A stretch of 64,000 bases of DNA from NCBI GenBank assembly GCA_041396705.1, contig JAWKYB010000008.1, forward strand, positions 186,001 to 250,000, in the 5' to 3' direction. The stretch is from Alphaproteobacteria bacterium. GTDB lineage: Bacteria; Pseudomonadota; Alphaproteobacteria; CALKHQ01. How positions within the stretch are numbered: position 1 is the stretch's first letter; each line of letters starts with the position of its first letter. Below the pieces are notes generated by a model. That model worked only from the letters and a program-made list of their open reading frames with translations, did no database searches and was not told the origin of the DNA. Below are positions 46,221 to 55,842 of the stretch, one piece after another. Made by a program: the position numbers and the translations under genes.

Positions 46221-47000
46221 CTATCGCAGCCAGCGTAGCACAGTGGGCAGGAATCCGGCGGCGAAAGCGATCAGCACCGCGCACGCCCCGTAGATCGCGG
46301 GAATTTCGTAAGCGAAACGGAAAAGCTCGGCCTCCAGCCCGACCTTGCGGATGTTCAGCGGGGTGGTGGTGGCCTCGACGATGGCGCCGTCGCGCACCTC
46401 GTAGACGCGGATGTCGTAGAATCCGGTCGGGACGTCGCTGGGAAAGGCGAGGCGGGTGCGGAACAGCCGCCCGCTCTGGATCGCGATCGGCGCGACGCCG
46501 TCGGCATAGAGCCCGCGCCGCTCCATCTGCCCGATCAGGGCGTCGCGATGCGCCGCGATCGCCGCTGCGTCGAAATCCTCCGCCGTGCCCGGGGACGGCA
46601 TCAGCCGCAGCATGTCGACGCCGATCTCGCGCTGGCGTCGCAGCGTGTCGTCCAGCAGGTCCGCGATCGGCCGGGTGGCCGCCACGGCATAGAAGCTGGG
46701 CGCCTGCACGAACTGAATGCCGGGCGCGTTGACCCAGATGCCGGCGACGCGCTGCTTCTCCCGCACCACCGCCGACTGGGCCGGGCCGCGCACGACGACG
46801 ATCACGTCGCCGCCGCCGTCGACCGCACCGAACAGCACCACCTCCTCGCCGGTGAAGCCGGTGTCGATCTCGACGGCATAGCTCGACAGGTCGGCCAGAA
46901 TCGGCGCCTGGGTGGCGCCCGATGCCGGCAGGCACAGCGCCGCGGTCCAGACCAGGCCGCGCAGCAGGCGCGCCGGCGCATGGCGGTCGCCCGGCCTCAC
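46221..47000 (-). CDS. TIGR02186-family membrane-anchored protein
   Basis: 259 residues. Signal peptide about 1-30, a periplasmic beta-rich domain (ILADLSSYAVEIDTGFTGEEVVLFGA), and one C-terminal membrane helix (about 235-255). This alphaproteobacterial family of unknown function is regularly encoded next to a TauE/SafE permease. GTG start overlaps tauE by GTGA, indicating coupled translation. Confidence 0.82.
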   Translation of the reverse strand: MRPGDRHAPARLLRGLVWTAALCLPASGATQAPILADLSSYAVEIDTGFTGEEVVLFGAVDGGGDVIVVVRGPAQSAVVREKQRVAGIWVNAPGIQFVQAPSFYAVAATRPIADLLDDTLRRQREIGVDMLRLMPSPGTAEDFDAAAIAAHRDALIGQMERRGLYADGVAPIAIQSGRLFRTRLAFPSDVPTGFYDIRVYEVRDGAIVEATTTPLNIRKVGLEAELFRFAYEIPAIYGACAVLIAFAAGFLPTVLRWLR

Positions 47001-47920
47001 CCGACGCCGCCCCAGGTCACCTGGAACATCGACTGCGGCGTCGCCACCATGTCGTAGAGCAGCTTGCCGGCCACCGCGAGCACCAGCAGCGCCAGCATCG
47101 CGCGCAGCTGCTCGCCCGGCAGCCGGCTGCCGACCCGGGTGCCGATCTGCGCGCCGCCGATGCTGCCGATCAGCAGCAGGCCGGCCAGGATCACGTCGAC
47201 GGTCTGGTTGGTCGCCGCGTGCAGGAAGGCGGCGTTGGCGGTGACGAATATGATCTGGAACAGCGAAGTGCCGACGACCACCAGCGTCGGCATGCCCAGC
47301 AGGTAGATCATCGCCGGGACCATCACGAAGCCGCCGCCGACGCCCATGATCGCGGCCAGCACCCCGACCAGGAAGCCGATGCCGAGCGGCGGGATCACGC
47401 TGATGTACAGCTTCGACCTGCGGAAGCGCCGCTTGAACGGCAGCCCGTGGATCCAGACGTGGCGGTGCAGCTTGCGCCGCGGGCTGCCGCCGGGCCGGCG
47501 CGCCCGCACGATCGCCCGGATCGATTCGATCGCCATCAGCACGCCGACCAGGCCGAGGAAGATGACGTAGGTGATGCCGATCACCAGGTCGATCTGGCCG
47601 ATCGCCTGCAGCGCCTGGAACAGCAGCACGCCGAGGCCGGAGCCGGCCAGGCCGCCGACCAGCAGGACCAGGCCCATGCCGACGTCGACGTTGCCGCGCC
47701 GCCAGTGGGCGACGACGCCGGCCACCGACGTCGCCACGGTCTGGTTCGACTGGGTGCCGACGGCGACCGCCGGCGGGATGCCGATGAAGATCAGCAGCGG
47801 CGTCATCAGGAAGCCGCCGCCGACGCCGAACATGCCCGACAGGAATCCGATCAGCGCGCCGATGCCGATCAGCAGGAACACGTCGACCGACATTTCCGCG
47901 ATCGGCAGATAGATCTGCAT
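46997..47920 (-). CDS. TauE/SafE-family permease
   Basis: 307 residues, eight predicted membrane helices in two related halves: GIGALIGFLSGMFGVGGGFLM and GFLVGVLAAIMGVGGGFVMVPAM carry the family G-V-G-G-G repeats. The family exports sulfite, sulfoacetate or related anions. Basic cytoplasmic loop at about 145-175. Operon tauE-TIGR02186-usp. Confidence 0.9.
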   Translation of the reverse strand: MQIYLPIAEMSVDVFLLIGIGALIGFLSGMFGVGGGFLMTPLLIFIGIPPAVAVGTQSNQTVATSVAGVVAHWRRGNVDVGMGLVLLVGGLAGSGLGVLLFQALQAIGQIDLVIGITYVIFLGLVGVLMAIESIRAIVRARRPGGSPRRKLHRHVWIHGLPFKRRFRRSKLYISVIPPLGIGFLVGVLAAIMGVGGGFVMVPAMIYLLGMPTLVVVGTSLFQIIFVTANAAFLHAATNQTVDVILAGLLLIGSIGGAQIGTRVGSRLPGEQLRAMLALLVLAVAGKLLYDMVATPQSMFQVTWGGVG

Positions 47921-48045
47921 ACTGCGTCCGGCGACTCGGAAGGTGAGGACCGGCCGCCAGCCTAAACCCGATGCGACATCAAGGTCACGGCCGCCGTCGG
48001 GGAAACCGGCACGGCCTGCGGCTTTGTCGCAGTCTCAGGCCCGCC

Positions 48046-49074
48046 TCAGTCCTGCAGGAACCCGATGATGTCGTAGACCGACCGCAGCACCGGCTCGGCC
48101 AGCGCGCGGGCCCGGTCCGCGCCGTCGCGCAGCACCGCGTCGATGTGGGCCGGGTCGGCGACCAGCCGCTTCATCTCCGCGCCGATCGGGTCGAGCGCCG
48201 AGACCGCCAGGTCGGCCAGCTTCGCCTTGAAGCCGCTGAACGGCTGGCCGGCGAACTCCGCCGTCACCGCCGCCACGTCGCGACCCGACAGCGCGGCATA
48301 GATCGCCAGCAGATTGAACGCCTCCGGCCGCGCCGCCAGGGCATCCGCCCGCGGCAGGCCGTTGGCGTCCAGGCTGTCGGGGCCGGGCAACGGCTCGGGG
48401 TCGGTCTTCGCCTTGCGGATCTTCTGCGCGATCGCGTCGGCGGTGTCGGTCATGTTGATGCGCGACATGTCGGACGGGTCGGACTTCGACATCTTCTTGG
48501 TGCCGTCGCGCAGGCTCATCACGCGCGTCGCCGCGCCGAAGATCATCGGCTCCACCACCGGGAAGAACTCGGTCTTGTAGTCGTGGTTGAACTTCTGGGC
48601 GATGTCGCGGGCCAGCTCGAGATGCTGCTTCTGGTCGTCGCCGACCGGCACATGGGTCGCCTTGTAGACCAGGATGTCGGCCGCCATAAGGTTCGGATAG
48701 ACGTACAGCCCGGCACTGGCGTTCTCGCGATTCTTGCCGGCCTTCTCCTTGAACTGGGTCATCCGGTTCAGCCAGCCCAGCCGCGCGACGCAGTTGAACA
48801 CCCAGGCCAGCTCGGCGTGGGCGGCGACCCGGCTCTGGTTGAAGATGATGTTGCGCGCCGGATCCAGCCCGGCGGCAAGCAGCCCGGCGGTGACCTCGCG
48901 GGTGCTGCGCCGCAGCTCGTCCGGGTCCTGCCACACGGTGATCGCATGCATGTCGACCATGCAGTAGAGACACTCGAACTCGTGCTGCAGTGCGACCCAG
49001 TTGCGGATCGCACCGAGATAGTTGCCAAGCGTCAGGTTCCCGGACGGCTGGACGCCGGAGAAGATGCGATTCAT
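48046..49074 (-). CDS. trpS: Tryptophanyl-tRNA synthetase
   Basis: 342 residues. Class Ic synthetase: the HIGH-like element is PSGNLTLGNYLGA (N-terminal, TLGN), and the second ATP motif is KKMSKSDPSD (about 200-209). MVDMHAIT and NQSRVAAHAELAW are typical of TrpRS. A full-length standard enzyme. Confidence 0.97.
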   Translation of the reverse strand: MNRIFSGVQPSGNLTLGNYLGAIRNWVALQHEFECLYCMVDMHAITVWQDPDELRRSTREVTAGLLAAGLDPARNIIFNQSRVAAHAELAWVFNCVARLGWLNRMTQFKEKAGKNRENASAGLYVYPNLMAADILVYKATHVPVGDDQKQHLELARDIAQKFNHDYKTEFFPVVEPMIFGAATRVMSLRDGTKKMSKSDPSDMSRINMTDTADAIAQKIRKAKTDPEPLPGPDSLDANGLPRADALAARPEAFNLLAIYAALSGRDVAAVTAEFAGQPFSGFKAKLADLAVSALDPIGAEMKRLVADPAHIDAVLRDGADRARALAEPVLRSVYDIIGFLQD

Positions 49075-49178
49075 GTCAGGGTGCTCCGCGCAACGAACGG
49101 CGCCTTATGGCGAGGTCGCCCCCGCCAAGTCAAGGACGCCCGCGGGGCCGGGCGCGCGGACGGGCCGCGCGGCGCACT

Positions 49179-49206
49179 TTGGCGTCCGCCGGCGCCGGTC
49201 TATGCT
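49179..49206 (+). promoter_or_regulatory. Putative promoter of the secreted nucleosidase
   Basis: TTGGCG, 16-nt spacer, TATGCT, in the gap divergent from trpS; leader about 55 nt with a purine-rich ribosome site before the ATG. Confidence 0.45.
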
Positions 49207-49265
49207 GGGCGTGCGGACCGCGAATTCCGCGGCACCTTGACATTTCAGCCGGAGAAAAAGGGATC

Positions 49266-50183
49266 ATGCCTAAATTACCCTGTCTGCTTGCGTCGATGAG
49301 CGTGGCGGCCGGGCTGTTGCCGGCCGTTCCGGCCATGGCCGCCGACCTGATCGACGACACACCGCGGCTGGCCGTGATCTCTGCCTTCCCGCCCGAGCTG
49401 GCCGTGCTGTCTGCCGCCGCCGCCGACGCCGAGACCCACAGCGTGCACGGCGTCGCCTTCACCACCGGGATGCTGGAGGGCCGGCCGGTGGTGCTGTTCC
49501 TCAGCGGCGTCAGCATGGTCAACGCGGCGATGACCACCCAGCTTGCCCTCGACCATTTCGCGGTCGAAGGCATCGTGTTTTCCGGCATCGCCGGCGGGGT
49601 CGATCCGGCGCTGCACATCGGCGACGTGGTCGTGGCCGGCCAGTGGGGCCAGTATCTGGAGGTGGTGATGGCGCGCGAGACCGCCGACGGCTGGGCCACG
49701 CCGCCGTTCTTCGAATACACCTTCGCCAACTACGGCATGATCCACCCGCGCGCGGTCGACGTGGTGCGCAGCGCCGGGGCGGAGACCCGCTTCTGGTTCG
49801 AGGCCGACCCGGCGATGCTGGCGGCCGCCGCGGCGATCGCCCCGCAGGTCGACCTGGCCGACTGCACGGCCGACAACGTCTGTCTCAGCCACGACCCGCG
49901 CATCGTGGTCGGCGGCAACGGCGTCTCGGGCGGCGCCTTCGTCGACAATGCCGACTTCCGCGCCTATGTGTTCGATACCTTCTCGGCCAGCGTGCTGGAC
50001 ATGGAGAGCGCCGCCGTCGCCCACGTCGCCTTCGCCAACGACGTGCCGTTCGTGGCGATCCGCAGCCTGTCGGACCTGGCCGGCGGCGGCGAGGGCGCGA
50101 ACGAGATGGGCACCTTCTTCCAGCTGGCCGCCGACAACTCGGCGACCGCCGTGCGCGCGCTGATCGCGGCCCTGCCGCAGTGA
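49266..50183 (+). CDS. Secreted nucleoside phosphorylase / MTA-SAH nucleosidase-like protein
   Basis: 305 residues. Signal peptide 1-25 (cleavage after AMA), then a PNP_UDP_1 domain: RLAVISAFPPELAVL start, IVFSGIAGGVDPALHIGDVVV core, VLDMESAAVAHVA (ribose-binding Met-Glu) and SLSDLAGG with the catalytic Asp. MTA/SAH nucleosidases have the same layout but are cytoplasmic, so a periplasmic location implies salvage of external nucleosides. The spacing to map is 39 nt. Confidence 0.85.
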   Translation: MPKLPCLLASMSVAAGLLPAVPAMAADLIDDTPRLAVISAFPPELAVLSAAAADAETHSVHGVAFTTGMLEGRPVVLFLSGVSMVNAAMTTQLALDHFAVEGIVFSGIAGGVDPALHIGDVVVAGQWGQYLEVVMARETADGWATPPFFEYTFANYGMIHPRAVDVVRSAGAETRFWFEADPAMLAAAAAIAPQVDLADCTADNVCLSHDPRIVVGGNGVSGGAFVDNADFRAYVFDTFSASVLDMESAAVAHVAFANDVPFVAIRSLSDLAGGGEGANEMGTFFQLAADNSATAVRALIAALPQ

Positions 50184-50222
50184 CCTTCGCGCCCGACCCG
50201 GCAGCACGAAAGCGAGGCTGAC

Positions 50223-50972
50223 ATGACCATCTCCAGCGCGCGCGACCTCGACGGTCTCGGGGCGATCGGCCGCATCGTCGCCCAGACGCTCGCCGCCATG
50301 GGCAACGCGCTCGAACCCGGCATGACCACGCTGGAGCTCGACCGCCTGGGCCGGGCGATGCTGGAGGAGGCCGGCGCGCGCTCGGCGCCGGAGCTGTGCT
50401 ACGGCTTCCCCGGCGCCACCTGCATCAGCGTGAACGAGGCGGTGGCCCACGGCGTGCCCGGCCCGCGGCCGATCCGGCCCGGCGACCTGGTCAACATCGA
50501 CGTCTCGGCCGAGAAGGGCGGCTATTTCGCCGACACCGGCGGCAGCTTCGCGGTGCCGCCGGTCAGTCCCCGCGCCAAGGCGTTGTGCCGCGACGGCCGG
50601 CGGGCGCTGTGGGAGGGAATCCGCGCGGTCCGTCCCGGCGTGCGGCTGAACCGGATCGGCGCGCGGATCGAGGGATTCGCGACCCGCAACGGCTACAGCC
50701 TGATCCGCAACCTGGCCAGCCATGGCGTCGGCACCGCCTTGCACGAGGAGCCGCGCGAGATCCCGACCTGGTATGTCGGCCACGACCGCCGGCGGGTGCA
50801 CGAGGGGCTGGTGTTCACGCTGGAGCCGTTTCTTTCGACCGGCGCTCACGCGGTGACCCAGGCCGACGACGGCTGGACCCTGGTCGCGCCGCGCGGCACC
50901 ATGTCGGTGCAGTACGAGCATACGCTGGTCGCCACCCGCAACGGGCCGCTGGTGCTGACCGCGCCGCACTGA
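50223..50972 (+). CDS. map: Methionine aminopeptidase, type I
   Basis: 249 residues. Removes initiator methionine. Metal ligands fall in NIDVSAEKGGYFADTGGSF (two Asp), the His in NLASHGVGTALHEEP, and two Glu in FTLEPF and QYEHT. It lacks the N-terminal extension of eukaryotic types. Possibly a second copy, since the main alphaproteobacterial map often lies near other genes; that cannot be judged here. Confidence 0.93.
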   Translation: MTISSARDLDGLGAIGRIVAQTLAAMGNALEPGMTTLELDRLGRAMLEEAGARSAPELCYGFPGATCISVNEAVAHGVPGPRPIRPGDLVNIDVSAEKGGYFADTGGSFAVPPVSPRAKALCRDGRRALWEGIRAVRPGVRLNRIGARIEGFATRNGYSLIRNLASHGVGTALHEEPREIPTWYVGHDRRRVHEGLVFTLEPFLSTGAHAVTQADDGWTLVAPRGTMSVQYEHTLVATRNGPLVLTAPH

Positions 50973-51160
50973 CCCGGCGCGACCGCCCGGACGTCGGGCA
51001 GCGTGTCCGGGGCCGGGGTCGGGCCCGGCAAAGGCTTCGTTAAATTCCCCATGCCATGATGTCGATTGTGGCAGGGCGCCTGCGCTATGCTACACAGCCC
51101 GCGACCCGCCACAGCGCGCCGAAAAGCGTCCATGGAACACGGCCGGACCGACCCCGCCCG

Positions 51161-52720
51161 ATGAGCACAGCGACCACGACCACGGCGGGTCTGCGCGCGC
51201 GCGCGGCGCCGCGGCGGCTGACCGCGCAGGAGAAGGCGGAGGCGCGGCGGCGGCGCTACCATCGCGGCTCGCTCGTCCTCGACGCGCTGGCGCTGCTGAT
51301 TCCGCTGTCGATGGGCTTCCAGGTCGAGGTGATCGGGCGGCTCTACGCCGCGGAATTCATCCTGTTGCTGGCGTTGCCGCTGCTGCTGATCGACCGCGGC
51401 CGCATGCTGGCGGACTCGCTGCCGCGGACGATCCTGATCCTGGGCGCGGCGTGGCTGGCCAGCCAGATCGTGACCGACCTGGTCGATGCGACGCCCTATG
51501 CCGACTATTCCCGCGGCTGGTCGAAGATCGTCTTCTTCCTGATCAACTTCGCCGCGATCTACATGCTGGTGTTCGGCAACCGGCGCCGGCTGGTGCTGTT
51601 CGCCCTGGGGCTGACCGTGGGCCTGGCGGTCTCCAACTATCTCTACCCGACCGAGATCACATCGGCGAGCCCGTGGAAATTCGCCTACGGCTTCTCCGCC
51701 AGCCTGGCGATCATCGCCGCCTCGCAGGTCCGCTTCATCGCCCGCACGCCGATACTGCCGGTGCTGGTGATGATCGGCGTCGGCGGGCTGAACATGTTCC
51801 TCGGCTGGCGCAGCATGGCCGGCGTCTGCTTCCTCGCCGCGATGTACCTGATCGCCCAGATGATGTTCGGCAAGAAGGGCGCCAATGTCACCCCGCCGAC
51901 CAACACCCGGCTGATCGTGATCCTGGTGCTGGGCGTTGCCGCGGTCTGGGCGGTGCTCGCCGGCTACGAATATGTGGCGCTCGAGGGCTATCTCGGCGAC
52001 GAGGCGAAGGAAAAGCTGCTCGACCAGACCCGCGGCGGCATGGGCGTGCTGCTCGGCGGCCGCCACGAGATCGTCGTCTCGCTGCAGGCGATCGCCGATT
52101 CGCCGATCCTCGGCCACGGCTCGTGGGCGAAGGACCCGAAATACATCGACATGCTGGCCGCGATGACCCGCGAGGCCGGCGACCAGCTCGAGGCGGCCTA
52201 TTTCGGCGAGCTGATCCCCACCCATTCGCACCTGACCGGCGCCTGGGTCGAGGCCGGCCTGGTCGGCGGCATCTTCTGGATCGCGGTGCTGTTCCTCGCC
52301 TTCAAGGTACTGGCGAACCTGTTCCAGGCACGCGACCCGCTGTCGCCGCTGGTGGTGTTCATCGGCATGCTGCTGGTCTGGGACGTGCTGTTCTCGCCGT
52401 TCGGCGCCGACCGGCGCGTGGTGGTCGGCTACGAGATCGTGCTGATGATCTTCATGTGGGAGGCGCTGAAGGGCTACGCCGAGCGGGCGAAGCAGATCCG
52501 CCGCATCCGCCGCGCCGCCCGCCACACGCTGGCGCCGCAGGGCGGCTTCGCCAAGCGGCCGGGCGCGCGGCCGCTGCCCAACCCCCGGCTGATGCGCCGG
52601 CCGCCGCCGAACGTGGCCACGCTGCCGCGGCCGTCGGCGCGCGCGGCACACGGCGAGGACGGCCACACGCAGCCGGGCGACGGCACGATCGCGGAGGGCG
52701 ACGATGCCGACAGGGGCTAG
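51161..52720 (+). CDS. O-antigen ligase/polymerase-like membrane protein
   Basis: 519 residues with about 10-12 membrane helices between 35 and 445. The periplasmic loop motif PTHSHLTGAWVEAGLVGG matches the Wzy_C/WaaL signature. The N-terminal 30 residues and the Pro/Arg-rich C-terminal 70 residues are cytoplasmic. It probably polymerises or ligates surface glycan units. Overlaps the next glycosyltransferase by 17 nt. Confidence 0.8.
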   Translation: MSTATTTTAGLRARAAPRRLTAQEKAEARRRRYHRGSLVLDALALLIPLSMGFQVEVIGRLYAAEFILLLALPLLLIDRGRMLADSLPRTILILGAAWLASQIVTDLVDATPYADYSRGWSKIVFFLINFAAIYMLVFGNRRRLVLFALGLTVGLAVSNYLYPTEITSASPWKFAYGFSASLAIIAASQVRFIARTPILPVLVMIGVGGLNMFLGWRSMAGVCFLAAMYLIAQMMFGKKGANVTPPTNTRLIVILVLGVAAVWAVLAGYEYVALEGYLGDEAKEKLLDQTRGGMGVLLGGRHEIVVSLQAIADSPILGHGSWAKDPKYIDMLAAMTREAGDQLEAAYFGELIPTHSHLTGAWVEAGLVGGIFWIAVLFLAFKVLANLFQARDPLSPLVVFIGMLLVWDVLFSPFGADRRVVVGYEIVLMIFMWEALKGYAERAKQIRRIRRAARHTLAPQGGFAKRPGARPLPNPRLMRRPPPNVATLPRPSARAAHGEDGHTQPGDGTIAEGDDADRG

Positions 52721-53561
52721 CGGCGCCGCGCCGCGTCTGTCCGTCGTCACGCTGTCGTTCAACCAGGCCCCGTTCCTGCGGCGCGCGCTCGATTCGGTGC
52801 TGGCCCAGGACTGGCCCGATGTCGAGTATATCGTGGTCGACCCGGGCTCCAGCGACGGCAGCCGCGACATCCTCGCCGGCTATGCCGGCCGGCTTGCCGC
52901 AACGATCCTCGAGCCGGACGCCGGGCCCGGAGACGGCCTGAACAAGGGCTTCGCGCGGGCGACCGGCAAGGTCCTCGCCTATCTCAACGCCGACGACGCC
53001 TATCTGCCCGGCGCGTTCCGCGAGGCGATGGCGGCCTTCGCCGCGCCCGACCGGCCCGACGTGGTCTGCGGTCACGGTCTGATCGTCGACGGCCAGGGCC
53101 GGGTCGTGCGCCGGCTGCGTTCCGCCCCGTTCGGGCTCAGGCGTTTCGCCTACGGCGCCTCGGTGCAGATGCAGCAGTCCACCTTCTTCCGGGCCGACGC
53201 CTTCCGCCGCACGCCGGGCTTCAACAACGACAACCGCACCTGCTGGGACGCCGAGATCCTGATGGAACTGGCCAAGGCCGGCGCGCGCTTCCGCATCGTC
53301 GACCGCTACTGGTCGCTGTTCCGCATCTACGAAGGCTCGATCACCGGCAGTGGTCACCTCAACGCGCGCTACGCCGAGGATCTGGCCCGCATGTTCCAGG
53401 CCGTGATGGGCCGGCCGCGCGCCCCGCTCGACGGCCTGGTCGGCCGCGCGCTGCGGCTGGCGCGGTGGGCCACCGATCCGGTCGGGCTGGCGGTCCGCCT
53501 GCAGGACAAGCTGGCCGGCCCGCCGGCCTGCGTCCAGGACCTCGCCGCCAAGGCGGCCTGA
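52704..53561 (+). CDS. Family 2 glycosyltransferase
   Basis: 285 residues. GT-A fold: LSVVTLSFNQAPFLRRALDSVLAQ start, YIVVDPGSSDGSRDIL, and DAD-like LAYLNADDAY metal site (about 92-101). No membrane helix. Sits between the Wzy-like gene and the UDP-xylose synthase gene in a surface polysaccharide cluster. Confidence 0.88.
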   Translation: MPTGASGAAPRLSVVTLSFNQAPFLRRALDSVLAQDWPDVEYIVVDPGSSDGSRDILAGYAGRLAATILEPDAGPGDGLNKGFARATGKVLAYLNADDAYLPGAFREAMAAFAAPDRPDVVCGHGLIVDGQGRVVRRLRSAPFGLRRFAYGASVQMQQSTFFRADAFRRTPGFNNDNRTCWDAEILMELAKAGARFRIVDRYWSLFRIYEGSITGSGHLNARYAEDLARMFQAVMGRPRAPLDGLVGRALRLARWATDPVGLAVRLQDKLAGPPACVQDLAAKAA

Positions 53562-53607
53562 CCCGTCCGACCCCGCTTCCCCCCAGAACCACAGGCGACC
53601 CCCCAGC

Positions 53608-54564
<957 letters not shown>

Positions 54565-54590
54565 CGGCTGGGCCGGCACCGCCGCCGTCG

Positions 54591-54633
54591 CGTCCTTCGA
54601 GACGGCGTCCTTGCGGACGCCTCCTCAGGATGA
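54591..54633 (+). repeat. REP-like palindromic element, copy 1
   Basis: 43 nt. Conserved flanks CGTCCTTCGAGAC and CTCCTCAGGATGA enclose a stem GGCGTCC/GGACGCC with loop TTGC. This form resembles short interspersed palindromes common in alphaproteobacterial intergenic regions. Lies 27 nt after the uxs stop. Confidence 0.8.
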
Positions 54634-54732
54634 GGCGGCGTTGGGGGTTGCCCTGCGGACCGGAGCCGGGTGGCGATCCGGCGGGTCGGGCGTACCGTGT
54701 AGACCTGCCCGCTTTGCCGCGCACCATCGTCG

Positions 54733-54775
54733 TCATCCTGAGGAGCCGCCCGCGCGGGCGGCGTCTCGAAGGACG
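54733..54775 (-). repeat. REP-like palindromic element, copy 2, inverted
   Basis: 43 nt, the reverse-strand match of copy 1. Flanks are the same but the central stem is CCGCCC/GGGCGG with loop GCGC, so both arms changed together. The two copies face each other 99 nt apart between convergent uxs and GT4 genes. Confidence 0.8.
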
Positions 54776-54801
54776 CACCGAACCGCCGTCGCACGCGGCC
54801 G

Positions 54802-55842
54802 TCAGGCCATCCCGATCACCGTGTCCGCCCAGCGGGCAGGGGTGAACTGCCGGGCCAGCGCCAGGCTCATCGCACCCTGTTCGGCGCGCGCGGCCTCGTC
54901 GAGGCCGGCGATGCGGCCCATCGCCCGGGCCAGGCCGGCGGCGTCGCCGGCGCCGACCACCGCACCGTTGAGCCGGTCCTGGACCAGGTGGACCGAGGCG
55001 CCGCAGACCCCGGTGACGATCATCGGCAGGCCGGCGGCGGCGGCCTCGTGGATCGCCACCGCCCAGGGCTCGAACAGGCTGGGCAGCACGAAGGCGCCGG
55101 CGCGGTGCAGGGCGGCGGGCAGGGCATCGGGCTGGATGAAGCCGGCGAGGTCGACCCCCGCGATCCCTGCCAGCTGGTCGCCCAGCGGGCCGGCGCCGTA
55201 GACGGTCAGCGGCCACGGGTCCTGCGCCGTGGCGCGATACTGCCGATAGGCCGCGGCCAGGGTATCGACGCCCTTCTCCGGGATCAGCCGGCCGACGAAA
55301 ACGAAACCGCGCCCCGGCCCGGCGCCGGGCGGCGGCGCGAAGCGGGCCGGGTCGCAGGCATAGAGGCCATAGCCGATCGCGCCCTGGGCGAAGCCCAGCC
55401 GCCGGGCGAAGTCCGCCTGCCGCTCGCCCGGCACGAACGCCCGGTCGTACAGCGGTCGCACGTGCCAGCGACTGATCGCCACGCCGAGGCGCTGGCGCGG
55501 CGTCGCCAGCCACTGGTTGTCCATGCACAGCACCCGCGTCGCCCGCCCGGCCAGCGCCTTCAGCGCGGCGCGATAGCCCTTGATGTGCCAGCTGGTCACC
55601 AGCACCACGTCGGGCCGGAACGCGCGCACCGTGTCGGTCAGCCGCCCCTCCGCCATCAGCGCGTCGTAGAAGGCGCGGCGGTCGACCCAGGCGAAGGCGC
55701 TCTCGTCGAACGGCGCCAGCGGGTCGGCCCGCATGTGGCTGAGGAACAGCGCCTCGCAGTCCGGATGCGCCGCCAGCGCCCGGAAGCAGGCGTTGGCATA
55801 GCCCGACAGCTCGCTCCACAGAATGGCGACGCGCACGCCCAT
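54802..55842 (-). CDS. Family 4 glycosyltransferase
   Basis: 346 residues. GT-B fold: VRVAILWSELSGYANACFRAL start, FVFVGRLIPEKGVDTL linker, PSLFEPWAVAIHEAAAAGLPMIVT donor-binding region (E-x7-E-like). Its ATG shares one base with the asnB stop (TGATG), so it is translationally coupled to the amidotransferase gene. Confidence 0.9.
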   Translation of the reverse strand: MGVRVAILWSELSGYANACFRALAAHPDCEALFLSHMRADPLAPFDESAFAWVDRRAFYDALMAEGRLTDTVRAFRPDVVLVTSWHIKGYRAALKALAGRATRVLCMDNQWLATPRQRLGVAISRWHVRPLYDRAFVPGERQADFARRLGFAQGAIGYGLYACDPARFAPPPGAGPGRGFVFVGRLIPEKGVDTLAAAYRQYRATAQDPWPLTVYGAGPLGDQLAGIAGVDLAGFIQPDALPAALHRAGAFVLPSLFEPWAVAIHEAAAAGLPMIVTGVCGASVHLVQDRLNGAVVGAGDAAGLARAMGRIAGLDEAARAEQGAMSLALARQFTPARWADTVIGMA

